A stretch of DNA of 11,922 bases from Acidobacteriota bacterium (GCA_030550225.1 JAUQPV010000054.1:1-11922); one strand, 5' to 3'; positions 1-6,650 are shown, numbered from the stretch's first letter. Numbers and translations are program-made. Notes: a model not told the origin generated them from the letters alone.

Positions 1-1
1 C

Positions 2-1105
2 TGTGACGGCACGTTCCAACGGGGCGACCATCCGGTGAAATGGACGGCCGACGACCTGACGGGACGACTTCGAGAGGCCGAACGCCGATGGCACTTGACG
101 AACGGCCAGTTCAACCTGGACGACCGATGGTGGGTCTTTGGTCGACGACTCTGGCTGTCCGAGACGCCTGGCCAGGGCCTGGTGATGGAGGCCGATGGGG
201 GTCGCCTGCGGGTCGAGCCCCTACAGGCGTCTCCCTTCTACGGGCGCTTTCCGTTCATGGAGGCGGAGCGTCTCGTGTGGCCGTCCTCGGAGGCCCTGGA
301 CCGATTCCGGGTCCCGGGTCCCCTGACGATTCATATGAGCGACGGCCATCTGCAGGCGCGGGACGGCATTTACGACGGCCAACAGTGGCGGGCCCAGGCG
401 CCGGTCTTCGAGCGGACCGACGGTTGGCGGGTCACGGCTCCGTCGATGGTCCACGATGGGACGGTCTTCGCCCTGGAGGGTACTGAGACGGAACCCGTGC
501 GGGGGACCGGTGCCTGGCAGGCCAAGGACTGGCACATCCGGGCCCGGCGGGCTGAACTTTTATCCGATCAGACGATTCGATGGCTCGGCGACGTCGAGAT
601 CCGGAATCCAGACCTCTTACTGACGACGGACCGGTGGGAGCGTCGGTCCGATACCTGGCAGGCCGAGCCGGTTCGGAGGGGTCGGATGTGGCCGAAGGCG
701 GGCGACCGGTCGTACGAGGTCGTCTTCCGGTCTCGACGGGCCGAACAGACCGAGGGGGCATGTACCCGACTCGAGGGGGATGTCAATTTGGAACTTCATG
801 AGCGGGCCCGGCCAGGCGTCCTGGTCGTGGCGGCTCAGCGGGGCGACTTCTGCGATCATACATGGCAGTTTGAGGGGAACCTCCGGTTCCGGTACCGGGA
901 CGTCTCGGGGACGGCGCCCCGAGCCCGCATCGATTGGTCCGAGGAGCGGATCTACGTAGACGGGCCGGTCGACCTGCGGGACGCCCAGGGGCGCCAGGCG
1001 CAGTCGCAAGCGCTCCGGGTCGATATGAAGACGGAGCGCATCGAACTGGCCAATCCCTCTCCCCGGCGGGGGCATCTGACATGGACGGAAATCGCTCGAC
1101 CCTGA
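2..1105 (+). CDS. LptA/LptC-like LPS-transport (OstA-fold) protein, 5' partial
   Basis: The frame is open to the left edge, so the N-terminus lies outside the window; 367 codons are visible. A GTG at 35 could start translation, but the protein from there has no signal peptide or membrane anchor, which a periplasmic Lpt protein needs, so I treat the gene as truncated by the window. The sequence is a run of short amphipathic beta-strand repeats with recurring patterns such as ARRAELL...GDVEI, TRLEGDVNLEL and ARIDWSEERIYVDGPVDL, the style of the LptA/LptC/LptD-N jellyroll. Lpt proteins of this fold form the periplasmic bridge carrying LPS from the inner-membrane LptBFG transporter to the outer membrane. 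The gene overlaps lptB by 25 nt, which strongly supports an Lpt role and translational coupling. Whether it is LptC, LptA or a fused form cannot be decided without the N-terminus. The repeat region is longer than a single LptA or LptC domain, so several jellyroll units are likely. Confidence 0.72.
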   Translation, partial: CDGTFQRGDHPVKWTADDLTGRLREAERRWHLTNGQFNLDDRWWVFGRRLWLSETPGQGLVMEADGGRLRVEPLQASPFYGRFPFMEAERLVWPSSEALDRFRVPGPLTIHMSDGHLQARDGIYDGQQWRAQAPVFERTDGWRVTAPSMVHDGTVFALEGTETEPVRGTGAWQAKDWHIRARRAELLSDQTIRWLGDVEIRNPDLLLTTDRWERRSDTWQAEPVRRGRMWPKAGDRSYEVVFRSRRAEQTEGACTRLEGDVNLELHERARPGVLVVAAQRGDFCDHTWQFEGNLRFRYRDVSGTAPRARIDWSEERIYVDGPVDLRDAQGRQAQSQALRVDMKTERIELANPSPRRGHLTWTEIARP

Positions 1106-1821
1106 GGGCTGAGGACCTTGGGAAGCAGTTCGGGTCCCGGTGGGTCGTCCAGGGCGTCTCTTTCGTCATTCATGGCGGCGAGATCGTCGGCCTGTTGGGA
1201 CCCAACGGGGCCGGCAAGACGACGTCGTTTTACATGGTCGTCGGCCTGCTGACGGCCGACCGGGGTGCCGTTTACCTGGATGGACAGGCCATCACGGAGT
1301 GGCCGATGTACCGACGGGCCCGCCAGGGCATCGTATACTTGCCCCAGGAGCCGTCCATCTTCCGGCGGATGCGGGTCCAGGACAACATCGAGGCCGTCTT
1401 GGAGATGCGGGGCCTCCCGCCGGCCGAGCGACGTCGGCGGGTCGATCAGATCCTGACCGAGCTGGGCCTCACCCACTTAGCGCGGTCGTGGGCCTACACC
1501 CTCTCGGGCGGTGAACGTCGGCGGGTCGAAATCGCCCGGGCCCTGGCCCTCGAGCCCCGGTTCCTGCTCCTGGACGAACCCTTCACGGGGATCGACCCCA
1601 TCGCCGTCCGGGAGATTCAGCAGATCTTGCAAAAGTTGAAGGCCCAGGGGATTGGGGTCTTGATCACAGACCATAACGTGCGGGATACCTTGAAGATCAC
1701 AGACCGGACTTATATTATAACGGAGGGCCGGATCTTGGCCGACGGCCGTCCCGACGAGGTCGCCGCTCATCCTGAGGTCCGACGCTCGTTCTTAGGAGAG
1801 GACTTCCGTTGGGAAGCATAG
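1081..1821 (+). CDS. lptB: LPS export ABC transporter ATP-binding protein LptB
   Basis: The 246-aa product is close to the usual LptB length of about 240. It is the cytoplasmic ATPase that drives extraction of lipopolysaccharide from the inner membrane with LptF/LptG. Visible motifs are Walker A GPNGAGKT (residues 40-47), Q-loop Gln89 in LPQEPSIFRRM, signature LSGGE (141-145), Walker B FLLLDEPFTGIDP (from 161) and the H-loop His198 in LITDHNVRDTL. The LPQEPSIFR and TDHNVRDTL forms are characteristic of LptB rather than of branched-chain amino-acid ABC ATPases. The frame is open further upstream (an ATG exists at 934), but that extension lies wholly inside the preceding lpt gene. The ATG at 1081 gives the expected N-terminus and has a G-rich stretch about 10 nt upstream. 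The gene overlaps the LptA/LptC-like gene by 25 nt and is followed by rpoN after 10 nt, so one operon is likely. Confidence 0.97.
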   Translation: MDGNRSTLRAEDLGKQFGSRWVVQGVSFVIHGGEIVGLLGPNGAGKTTSFYMVVGLLTADRGAVYLDGQAITEWPMYRRARQGIVYLPQEPSIFRRMRVQDNIEAVLEMRGLPPAERRRRVDQILTELGLTHLARSWAYTLSGGERRRVEIARALALEPRFLLLDEPFTGIDPIAVREIQQILQKLKAQGIGVLITDHNVRDTLKITDRTYIITEGRILADGRPDEVAAHPEVRRSFLGEDFRWEA

Positions 1822-1831
1822 GGGGCCGAGC

Positions 1832-3259
1832 ATGGAGCTCCAACAGAAGCTGGTGCCGACGGTTCGATTGGACCTGCGTCCCTTGCTGATTCAGGCCGTC
1901 CGGCTCCTGCCCCTCTCGCAGATCGAGCTCCGCCAGTACTTGCTTCAAGAGTACCTCCAGAACCCCGCACTGGAAGTCCAGTCCGACGAAGAGGGCCCTT
2001 CCCTGGACGAGCTCGCCACGCCTCCGGCGTCTTCCGAGAGTGAGCCCTCGACAGGCGACGACGATGAGTGGCTCTCCCAGCTCCTGGACGAGACGCACTT
2101 CGAACTTCCAAGCCCGATCGAGGAAAAGGAACCCGCTGAGGAAGAGGACTGGATTTGGGAGCGCCGTATCGAGAGCCCCCGTACCCTACTGGACCACCTG
2201 CGGTGGCAGATCGCTATGGCTCCCGTGGACGAGACGACCCGGTCGGTCATGTATTTCCTGGCCGAATTCATCAACCCCTCGGGCTACATCGAGGAGACCG
2301 AGGAGGAACTGGCCGGCCTGGCCGGCGTCTCCGTCGAGGCCATCCATCGAGCCCGGCAACGCCTGCTCCGGTTGGACCCTGTCGGCGTCGGCGCCCGCAC
2401 GCTTCGGGAGTGCCTAACGGTCCAACTGGAGGCCCTCGGCCAGACCGACACGGACGCTTACCGGATTTTGCAAGAGGCCTGGGACGAGTTCGTCCAGAAG
2501 CGGTGGGACGACATCGCCCGGCGACTGGGGCTGTCTCGGGAGGCACTCCGGGCGGCCCTGGAGGTCATCTACCACCTGGACCCCCGACCGGCCCAGGCTT
2601 ACACAGTCCATCAGCTCTTGTACGTCCATCCGGACGTGATCGTCCGGGAGCAGGATGGCGAATACGTCGTGGAACTCAGCCGAGCCGTCGTCCCGCGGGT
2701 GACGATTTCCCGGCGCTACCTGCGGCTTTTGCGGGACCGACAGAACCTGTCCCCCGAGGAGCGGCAGTACATCCGGGAGCGCATCCTGGCGGCCCGCCGT
2801 CTGCTCCGGACCCTGAATTACTGCGAGAGCACGCTCCTCCGTATCGCCCGCCACATCGTCCAGCACCAGCGGGCCTTCCTGGAGCAGGGCCTCTCTGGCT
2901 TGAAGCCCTTGAGCCTCCGGGACGTCGCCCGGGCCTTGAACCTCCACGAGTCGACCGTCAGCCGGGCCGTCCAGCACAAGTACATGCAGACGCCTCGCGG
3001 GACCTTCGAGCTCCGGTTCTTCTTCCAACGGCGGGTCTCGACCCAGTCGGCCGCCCAGGAGGTGTCGGCCACGACGGTCAAGCACCGCATCCGGGAGCTT
3101 ATCCAATCGGAAAGCCCGCAGAAGCCCTTGACCGACGAGGCCCTGGCCCGTCTCCTGCGGTTCGAGGGCATCCAGATCTCTCGGCGGGCCGTCACCAAGT
3201 ACCGCCTGGAGATGAACATTCCCAGTGCCCGCCAGCGCCGTCGTATGCAGACCGTCTGA
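1832..3259 (+). CDS. rpoN: RNA polymerase sigma-54 factor RpoN
   Basis: The 475-aa protein is a complete sigma-54. Region I (about 1-50) has the Gln/Leu-rich activator-interacting helices (MELQQKLVPT, LLPLSQIELRQYLLQEYLQNPALEV). Region II (about 51-110) is acidic. The core-binding domain (about 115-320) includes LDPVGVGARTLRECL. The DNA-binding part has the helix-turn-helix SLRDVARALNLHESTVSRAV (361-380). The RpoN box at 450-459 reads SRRAVTKYRL against the classical ARRTVAKYRE. Sigma-54 directs core polymerase to -24/-12 promoters and needs AAA+ activators. The gene starts 10 nt after lptB and is preceded by a GGGGG stretch. The conserved position between lptB and hpf supports the assignment. 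The stop codon lies inside a 16-bp perfect palindrome, listed separately. Confidence 0.97.
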   Translation: MELQQKLVPTVRLDLRPLLIQAVRLLPLSQIELRQYLLQEYLQNPALEVQSDEEGPSLDELATPPASSESEPSTGDDDEWLSQLLDETHFELPSPIEEKEPAEEEDWIWERRIESPRTLLDHLRWQIAMAPVDETTRSVMYFLAEFINPSGYIEETEEELAGLAGVSVEAIHRARQRLLRLDPVGVGARTLRECLTVQLEALGQTDTDAYRILQEAWDEFVQKRWDDIARRLGLSREALRAALEVIYHLDPRPAQAYTVHQLLYVHPDVIVREQDGEYVVELSRAVVPRVTISRRYLRLLRDRQNLSPEERQYIRERILAARRLLRTLNYCESTLLRIARHIVQHQRAFLEQGLSGLKPLSLRDVARALNLHESTVSRAVQHKYMQTPRGTFELRFFFQRRVSTQSAAQEVSATTVKHRIRELIQSESPQKPLTDEALARLLRFEGIQISRRAVTKYRLEMNIPSARQRRRMQTV

Positions 3260-3267
3260 TCAGACGG
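3252..3267. repeat. 16-bp perfect palindrome over the rpoN stop codon
   Basis: CCGTCTGATCAGACGG is an exact palindrome that includes the rpoN TGA (3257-3259). As RNA it can form a 6-bp stem with a GATC tetraloop. No T-run follows, so it is not a standard intrinsic terminator. It could be a weak hairpin affecting rpoN-hpf coupling, a dimeric operator for hpf, or chance. It sits about 50 nt upstream of the hpf start. Confidence 0.5.
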
Positions 3268-3288
3268 CCCGACGGTGTTCGACGGCGA

Positions 3289-3304
3289 CCCGACATCCCG
3301 ACAT
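3289..3304 (+). repeat. Two tandem perfect copies of an 8-mer in the rpoN-hpf gap
   Basis: CCCGACAT occurs twice head to tail at 3289-3296 and 3297-3304, immediately before the hpf ribosome binding site. The unit length matches the 8-bp periodicity of the larger intergenic tracts further right, although the sequence differs. Confidence 0.6.
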
Positions 3305-3311
3305 GGGGAGG
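3305..3311 (+). promoter_or_regulatory. Ribosome binding site of hpf
   Basis: GGGGAGG lies 7 nt before the ATG at 3319. It decides the start: the same frame is open far upstream across rpoN, but only this ATG has a strong Shine-Dalgarno sequence and gives the correct HPF N-terminus. Confidence 0.8.
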
Positions 3312-3318
3312 TATCCGG

Positions 3319-3861
3319 ATGCACGTCGAGTATCAAGCCAAGGGCGTCGACGTCTCGACCGCCCTGAGGACCTGGCTCCAGAGACGTCTGCGGAAGCTGG
3401 AGCGATACGACCCCGGCGTCCGAGTCGAGGTCGTCCTCCGACGCAATCAAGAAAAGGGCCCCGTCGAGGCCGACTTGATCGTCCATACCCATTGGGGCAC
3501 GATTCAGTCGACCCGGGTCCAGGGGTACGATGAACGAACGGCCCTCGCCCGGGCGCTGACGAAGATCGATGAACAGCTCCGCCGCTTCAAGGAGCGACGG
3601 ACCGTCGGCCGGCGGCGGGCCACGGCTGAAGCCGTCCAGGCCATCGAACAGCAAACGATGGCGGCCGAGGCGCTGGAGCCGCCCGTCCGACGGGTGCCCC
3701 TGCCGGCCGTCCCCTTAATGACACAGGAGGAAGCCGTCCAAAGCCTGTTGGACCGCGAAGAGACCTTCGTCATCTTTCGGGACCTGGAGAACGATGAGGC
3801 CCTTACGGTGGTCTATCGGGACAAGGACGACGCTATCGCCCTGGTCTCTTCCCGTTCGTGA
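3319..3861 (+). CDS. hpf: Ribosome hibernation-promoting factor, long form (HPF/RaiA family)
   Basis: The 180-aa protein has two parts. The N-terminal S30AE domain (about 1-97: MHVEYQAKGVDVS, VRVEVVLRRN, EADLIVHTHWGTI, DERTALARALTKIDEQLRRFKER) binds the decoding centre of idle 30S subunits. A charged linker leads to a C-terminal domain (about 123-178: VRRVPLPAVPLMTQEEAV, FVIFRDLENDEALTVVYRDKDDAIALV) that matches the long-HPF dimerisation domain. Long HPF alone forms 100S ribosome dimers, unlike the short HPF plus RMF pair of gammaproteobacteria. The gene lies 59 nt after rpoN, the only loose spacing in this block, so it may have its own promoter as well as read-through. It is followed by ptsN after 7 nt. 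Confidence 0.95.
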   Translation: MHVEYQAKGVDVSTALRTWLQRRLRKLERYDPGVRVEVVLRRNQEKGPVEADLIVHTHWGTIQSTRVQGYDERTALARALTKIDEQLRRFKERRTVGRRRATAEAVQAIEQQTMAAEALEPPVRRVPLPAVPLMTQEEAVQSLLDREETFVIFRDLENDEALTVVYRDKDDAIALVSSRS

Positions 3862-3863
3862 GG
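3860..3863 (+). promoter_or_regulatory. Ribosome binding site of the ptsN-like gene
   Basis: GAGG overlaps the hpf stop codon and lies 5 nt before the GTG at 3869. It supports this GTG over the in-frame ATG at 3794, which lies inside hpf and would add 25 residues that do not belong to the family. Confidence 0.6.
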
Positions 3864-3868
3864 CACGT

Positions 3869-4336
3869 GTGTCCTTGAGCGAGTGGCTGGCACCTGGAGC
3901 GGTCCGTTTCGGTCTCCACGCCGACGACGTCCCGACGGCCCTGGCGGCCATCGTGGACCACCTGATGGCCGTCGAGCCCCGCCTGGCGCTCCACCGCCAG
4001 GAACTCTTCCGGCGGCTCCTGGACCGGGAACGGATGGAGTCGACGGCCCTCGATAACCAGACGGCCCTGCCCCACTGCAAGATGGCCGGCTTGTCGGCCC
4101 CCGTCGTCTGCATCGACCGGTCGGAGGACGGCGTGCCCTTCCGACCCGGCTCGGACGAACGGACCCACTTGTTTTTTACGATCGTGTCGCCCGAGGACCA
4201 GCCGGCGACCCACCTGAAGGTCCTGGCCGCCGTGGCCCGCTTTCTACGAGACGCCCAGAACGTCCGGGCCGTCTTGGCGGCGACATCCCCCTCGGAAGTC
4301 CTCGAATACATCCAAATGTGGGACCGGTCCGCATGA
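3869..4336 (+). CDS. ptsN: PTS IIA-Ntr-like protein (PtsN/EIIA fructose-mannitol family)
   Basis: Starting at GTG 3869 the product is 155 aa, close to the about 150-160 aa of PtsN. The phosphorylation-site motif TALPHCKMAG places the active His at residue 69. The second conserved His of the family is His115 in ATHLKVLAAVARFLRD. The N-terminal phrase SEWLAPGAV and the C-terminal SPSEVLEYIQ are typical of IIA-Ntr. No membrane IIB/IIC partner is present, so a regulatory rather than sugar-transport role is likely: phosphoryl transfer from an NPr/HPr-like protein, with effects on potassium, nitrogen or carbon status. It lies between hpf and hprK, and its TGA overlaps the hprK ATG (ATGA). No ptsH or ptsI is in the window. 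Confidence 0.92.
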   Translation: MSLSEWLAPGAVRFGLHADDVPTALAAIVDHLMAVEPRLALHRQELFRRLLDRERMESTALDNQTALPHCKMAGLSAPVVCIDRSEDGVPFRPGSDERTHLFFTIVSPEDQPATHLKVLAAVARFLRDAQNVRAVLAATSPSEVLEYIQMWDRSA

Positions 4337-5304
4337 GGATGGAGCCTTATCTGGGTCGTGTGTCCGTCCGGACCCTCGTCCAAGCGTGCCCCTATCCCCT
4401 GCGGCCCCTCGTAGACGTCGATCCGGATACGGTCGTCGAAATCGAAAGCTACATGCACCGACCCGGGCTCTTGTTGGCCGGCTTTCGGCCCACCGATGAG
4501 GTCGAGCGTCACGTCCTGGTCTTCGGGCGGGAAGAATTCCTCTTCCTGCGACGGCACCCCCCCGAAACTCAGCAGACGTGGCTCCGTCTCCTGTGGTCCT
4601 GCCGCCCGCCCTTGGTCATCGTCGGGGCCGACGCCGAGATGACCGACGCCTTCCTGGAAGGGGCCGTCGAATACGGGGTCGCCGTCTACGCCAGCACCAG
4701 CCCGTCCCGGGCCATCCTGGCCGGCGGGTTCCGATGGATCGAACGCTTGGTCGTCCCGTGGTTCCGTATCCCCGGCAACCTGGTCGAGATCTTCGGCCTG
4801 GGGGTCCTCATCATCGGCGAGAGTGGCATCGGCAAGAGCGAGTGTGCCCTGGACCTCCTCGGCCGAGGCCATCGCCTCGTCGCCGACGACGCCATCGAGG
4901 TCGCTTGCTTCCAGGACGGGACCCTCATGGGTCGGGCCCCCCAGGCCAGCTACGGCCTGCTTGAGATCCGGGGCCTGGGAATCCTGGACGTCCGGTTTCT
5001 GTTTGGCGTCCTGGCCGTTTTGGAGGAAACGACCATCGACCTGGTCGTCCATCTCGTGCCGGCGTCCGCTATGGGGGACATCGACCGCTTGGGGACCGAA
5101 GTCGAATTTTATACCCTCCCTCACGACCTGGGGGCCGTTCCCATGATCCGTCTGCCGGTCGTCCTGGGTCGGAACCTGGCCGCCCTCATCGAGGCGGCCG
5201 TCCGGTGGTACATGCTCCGCCAGCGAGGCTTCCAGGTCAGCCAGCGCCTGATCGAATATTGTGACCGCATGGCCCGAGGGGCGCCCCCGGACGAAGATGC
5301 CTAA
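4333..5304 (+). CDS. hprK: HPr kinase/phosphorylase
   Basis: The 323-aa product has the N-terminal HprK_N-like domain (about 5-135) and the C-terminal kinase domain. It carries the P-loop GESGIGKS (162-169), RLVADDAIEV with Asp185/Asp186, and the HprK signature EIRGLGILDVRFLFG (211-225). HprK phosphorylates and dephosphorylates Ser46 of HPr. I chose the ATG at 4333, which overlaps the ptsN stop; an upstream in-frame GTG (4318) and an ATG at 4339 are alternatives, and none has a strong Shine-Dalgarno. Oddity: the segment just before the P-loop reads RIPGNLVEIFGLGVLI, where family members as I remember them read xHGxLVDxxGxGVLI. The catalytic-site His is therefore apparently replaced by Pro147, and phosphorylase or kinase activity may be altered. 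The gene ends in tandem stops TAATAG and faces a convergent gene 22 nt away. Confidence 0.93.
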   Translation: MRMEPYLGRVSVRTLVQACPYPLRPLVDVDPDTVVEIESYMHRPGLLLAGFRPTDEVERHVLVFGREEFLFLRRHPPETQQTWLRLLWSCRPPLVIVGADAEMTDAFLEGAVEYGVAVYASTSPSRAILAGGFRWIERLVVPWFRIPGNLVEIFGLGVLIIGESGIGKSECALDLLGRGHRLVADDAIEVACFQDGTLMGRAPQASYGLLEIRGLGILDVRFLFGVLAVLEETTIDLVVHLVPASAMGDIDRLGTEVEFYTLPHDLGAVPMIRLPVVLGRNLAALIEAAVRWYMLRQRGFQVSQRLIEYCDRMARGAPPDEDA

Positions 5305-5326
5305 TAGGTGGAGCTCAGCCCTGCCG

Positions 5327-6238
5327 TCACGAAGACCCCAAGACGTGGCGGAGGGCACTCTCCAGGTCAGGAAACTGGAACGTGAAGCCGCTGGCCAGGA
5401 GTTTCATCGGCAGGACCCGCTGGCTCGAAAGGAGGAGCTCATCGGCGACCTCGCCCAAGACGAGACGGACGGCGAAGGAGGGCACCGGTAGGACCGTCGG
5501 CCGCCGGAGGACCCGGCCCAGGGTCTTGGTAAACTCATAGTTCGTGACAGGATGGGGCGAGACGGCATTCACAGGTCCCCGGAGTGTCTCCGTCTCGATG
5601 ACGTGGAGGACGACCCGCACGTGGTCATCAATGGCGATCCAGCTCCAGTACTGCGTGCCGTTGCCGACGACCCCGCCGAGACCCAGGCGGAAGGGAAGTA
5701 ACATCGGCTTGAGGGCCCCGCCAGCGGCGCTCAGGACGATCCCTGTCCGGAGGTTCACGACCCGGATGCCAGCCTGGACCGCCGGCTCCGTGGCCGCCTC
5801 CCAGGCCTGGGCGACCTCGGCCAGGAAGCCCCGGCCAGGTGGACTCTCCTCCGTCAGGGTCTCGTAGCGACGGTCCCCGTAGTAGCCGACGGCCGAGGCG
5901 GCTACGAGGACCCGCGGCGGTCGGCTGAGCCGGGCCAGGGTCTCGCAGAGCAAGCGTGTCCCCCGCACGCGGCTGTCCCGGATGCGGGCCTTTTTGGCCG
6001 CCGTCCAGCGGCCCTGAATCGATTCACCGGCCAGGTGGACCACGGCGTCGTGGCCTTCGAGGCCAGAGGCGTCGATCATGCCGGCCTCGGGGTCCCAACG
6101 GATGATCGACTCGTCGGGGGCCGGCTTCAGCTTGGAATCGGGCCGGACCAGGCGGGTCACTCGGTGGCCCTGGGCCTTCAGGAAGGCCACGAGGGCAGAA
6201 CCGATCAGACCCGTCGAGCCTGTGATCAGGACGTTCAT
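5327..6238 (-). CDS. TIGR01777-family NAD(P)-dependent epimerase (SDR39U1/YfcH-like)
   Basis: The 303-aa product on the minus strand is an extended short-chain dehydrogenase. The Rossmann motif MNVLITGSTGLIGSALV gives the GxxGxxG at residues 7-13. VHLAGESIQGRW (67-78) and ASAVGYYGDR (114-123) are hallmarks of the TIGR01777 group. The C-terminus (about 245-301: RRPTVLPVPSFAVRLVLGE, then LLLSSQRVLPMKLLASGF) matches the DUF1731 tail of that group. The physiological substrate of this family is not settled. The frame is open 50 codons further upstream, but those residues come from a low-complexity repeat tract. The ATG ending at 6238 starts the Rossmann fold exactly and has GGGAGGG (6250-6244 on the minus strand) 5 nt upstream. 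It is convergent with hprK and divergent from pruA. Confidence 0.93.
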   Translation of the reverse strand: MNVLITGSTGLIGSALVAFLKAQGHRVTRLVRPDSKLKPAPDESIIRWDPEAGMIDASGLEGHDAVVHLAGESIQGRWTAAKKARIRDSRVRGTRLLCETLARLSRPPRVLVAASAVGYYGDRRYETLTEESPPGRGFLAEVAQAWEAATEPAVQAGIRVVNLRTGIVLSAAGGALKPMLLPFRLGLGGVVGNGTQYWSWIAIDDHVRVVLHVIETETLRGPVNAVSPHPVTNYEFTKTLGRVLRRPTVLPVPSFAVRLVLGEVADELLLSSQRVLPMKLLASGFTFQFPDLESALRHVLGSS

Positions 6239-6280
6239 CGGCGCCCTCCCCGGCGTTTGGGATCCAGTGTAGTCCAGGGC

Positions 6281-6343
6281 CTTCGGGATCGGCAATTTGG
6301 GCAGTTCGGCCATTCGGCCGATGGGCCATTGGGCCAGGGGGCG
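6281..6343. repeat. Degenerate 8-bp tandem repeat tract (RTTCGGCM family)
   Basis: About eight units follow each other with a period of 8 (one 6-nt and one 9-nt unit), for example GTTCGGCC, ATTCGGCC, GATGGGCC and ATTGGGCC. The consensus is the same as in the tract at 8205-8290. It lies in the untranslated leader region of the minus-strand epimerase, about 40 nt from its start codon. Confidence 0.75.
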
Positions 6344-6550
6344 AGAAGAGCCGTCACCGCGCCGGTACCCCTTACCCTGCTCTTGCATACATCCACGATG
6401 CGCGCGTTTTAAGACGCCCGCATGACTACGGGCGCTCAGTGTTTCCGACGTCGCTATGACGGTCGGTGCCAGGACGGAGATATCCCGTACGAGTGACGCG
6501 CTCTCCCAAGGGTCTCATCAGGTTTGTCCATACTGAGCCCCCCATTCTTC

Positions 6551-6628
6551 AATTCGCAATTGGCCATCCGCAATTTGCAATCCCCTCTTGCATCCCGTAG
6601 CCCGCATCCTGTATCCTGCATCTCGCAC
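6551..6628. repeat. Degenerate 7-bp tandem repeat tract (ATCCYGY family)
   Basis: About eleven units of 6-8 nt: AATTCGC, AATTGGCC, ATCCGC, AATTTGC, AATCCCC, TCTTGC, ATCCCGT, AGCCCGC, ATCCTGT, ATCCTGC, ATCTCGC. The last five are strictly 7 nt. On the complementary strand the consensus is close to GCGGGAT/GCGAGAT, the same family as the arms of the inverted repeat at 11124-11270. The tract ends 12 nt before the pruA Shine-Dalgarno. Confidence 0.75.
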
Positions 6629-6639
6629 CTTGGGAGAGG

Positions 6640-6644
6640 GGAGG
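6640..6644 (+). promoter_or_regulatory. Ribosome binding site of pruA
   Basis: GGAGG 6 nt before the ATG at 6651 fixes the start. An in-frame ATG at 6588 would add 21 residues translated from the 7-mer repeat tract and is rejected. Confidence 0.8.
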
Positions 6645-6650
6645 TGTGCC

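Larger units (their letters stand above)
6239..6650. other. 412-nt divergent intergenic region
   Basis: This gap separates two divergent genes and must hold both promoters, but I found no convincing -10/-35 pair in this GC-rich sequence. It has three parts: an 8-mer repeat tract beside the epimerase start, a middle of about 200 nt (6344-6550) without obvious coding potential, and a 7-mer repeat tract beside the pruA ribosome binding site. The middle contains a possible hairpin at 6445-6466 (CCGAC/GTCGG plus GTC/GAC with one bulge, 5-nt loop) with no T-run. Confidence 0.6.

Noticed and set aside
2155..3318. Upstream extension of the hpf frame across rpoN
   Set aside because: The extension is Pro/Gly/Arg-rich out-of-frame translation of rpoN; the ATG at 3319 with GGGGAGG gives the true HPF start.
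3888..3893. Sigma-54 promoter (TGGCAC element)
   Set aside because: TGGCAC occurs inside the ptsN coding region without a TTGC element at the right spacing; no -24/-12 pair was found in any gap.
3715..5358. 547-codon open frame on the minus strand opposite ptsN and hprK
   Set aside because: It lies antisense to two well-supported genes, its translation is low-complexity and acidic without a recognisable domain, and such long antisense frames are expected in GC-rich coding DNA.
6370..6420. Promoters for the divergent genes (TTGCAT/TTTTAA on plus, TTAAAA/TATGCA on minus)
   Set aside because: Spacing of about 17-18 nt is tempting, but the hexamers match the consensus poorly and overlap on both strands; not strong enough to annotate.
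6281..6628. The two tracts of the epimerase-pruA gap as an inverted pair like 8205-8559
   Set aside because: The left tract is of the 8-mer family and the right mostly of the 7-mer family; only scattered stretches are complementary, so I do not claim a paired structure.
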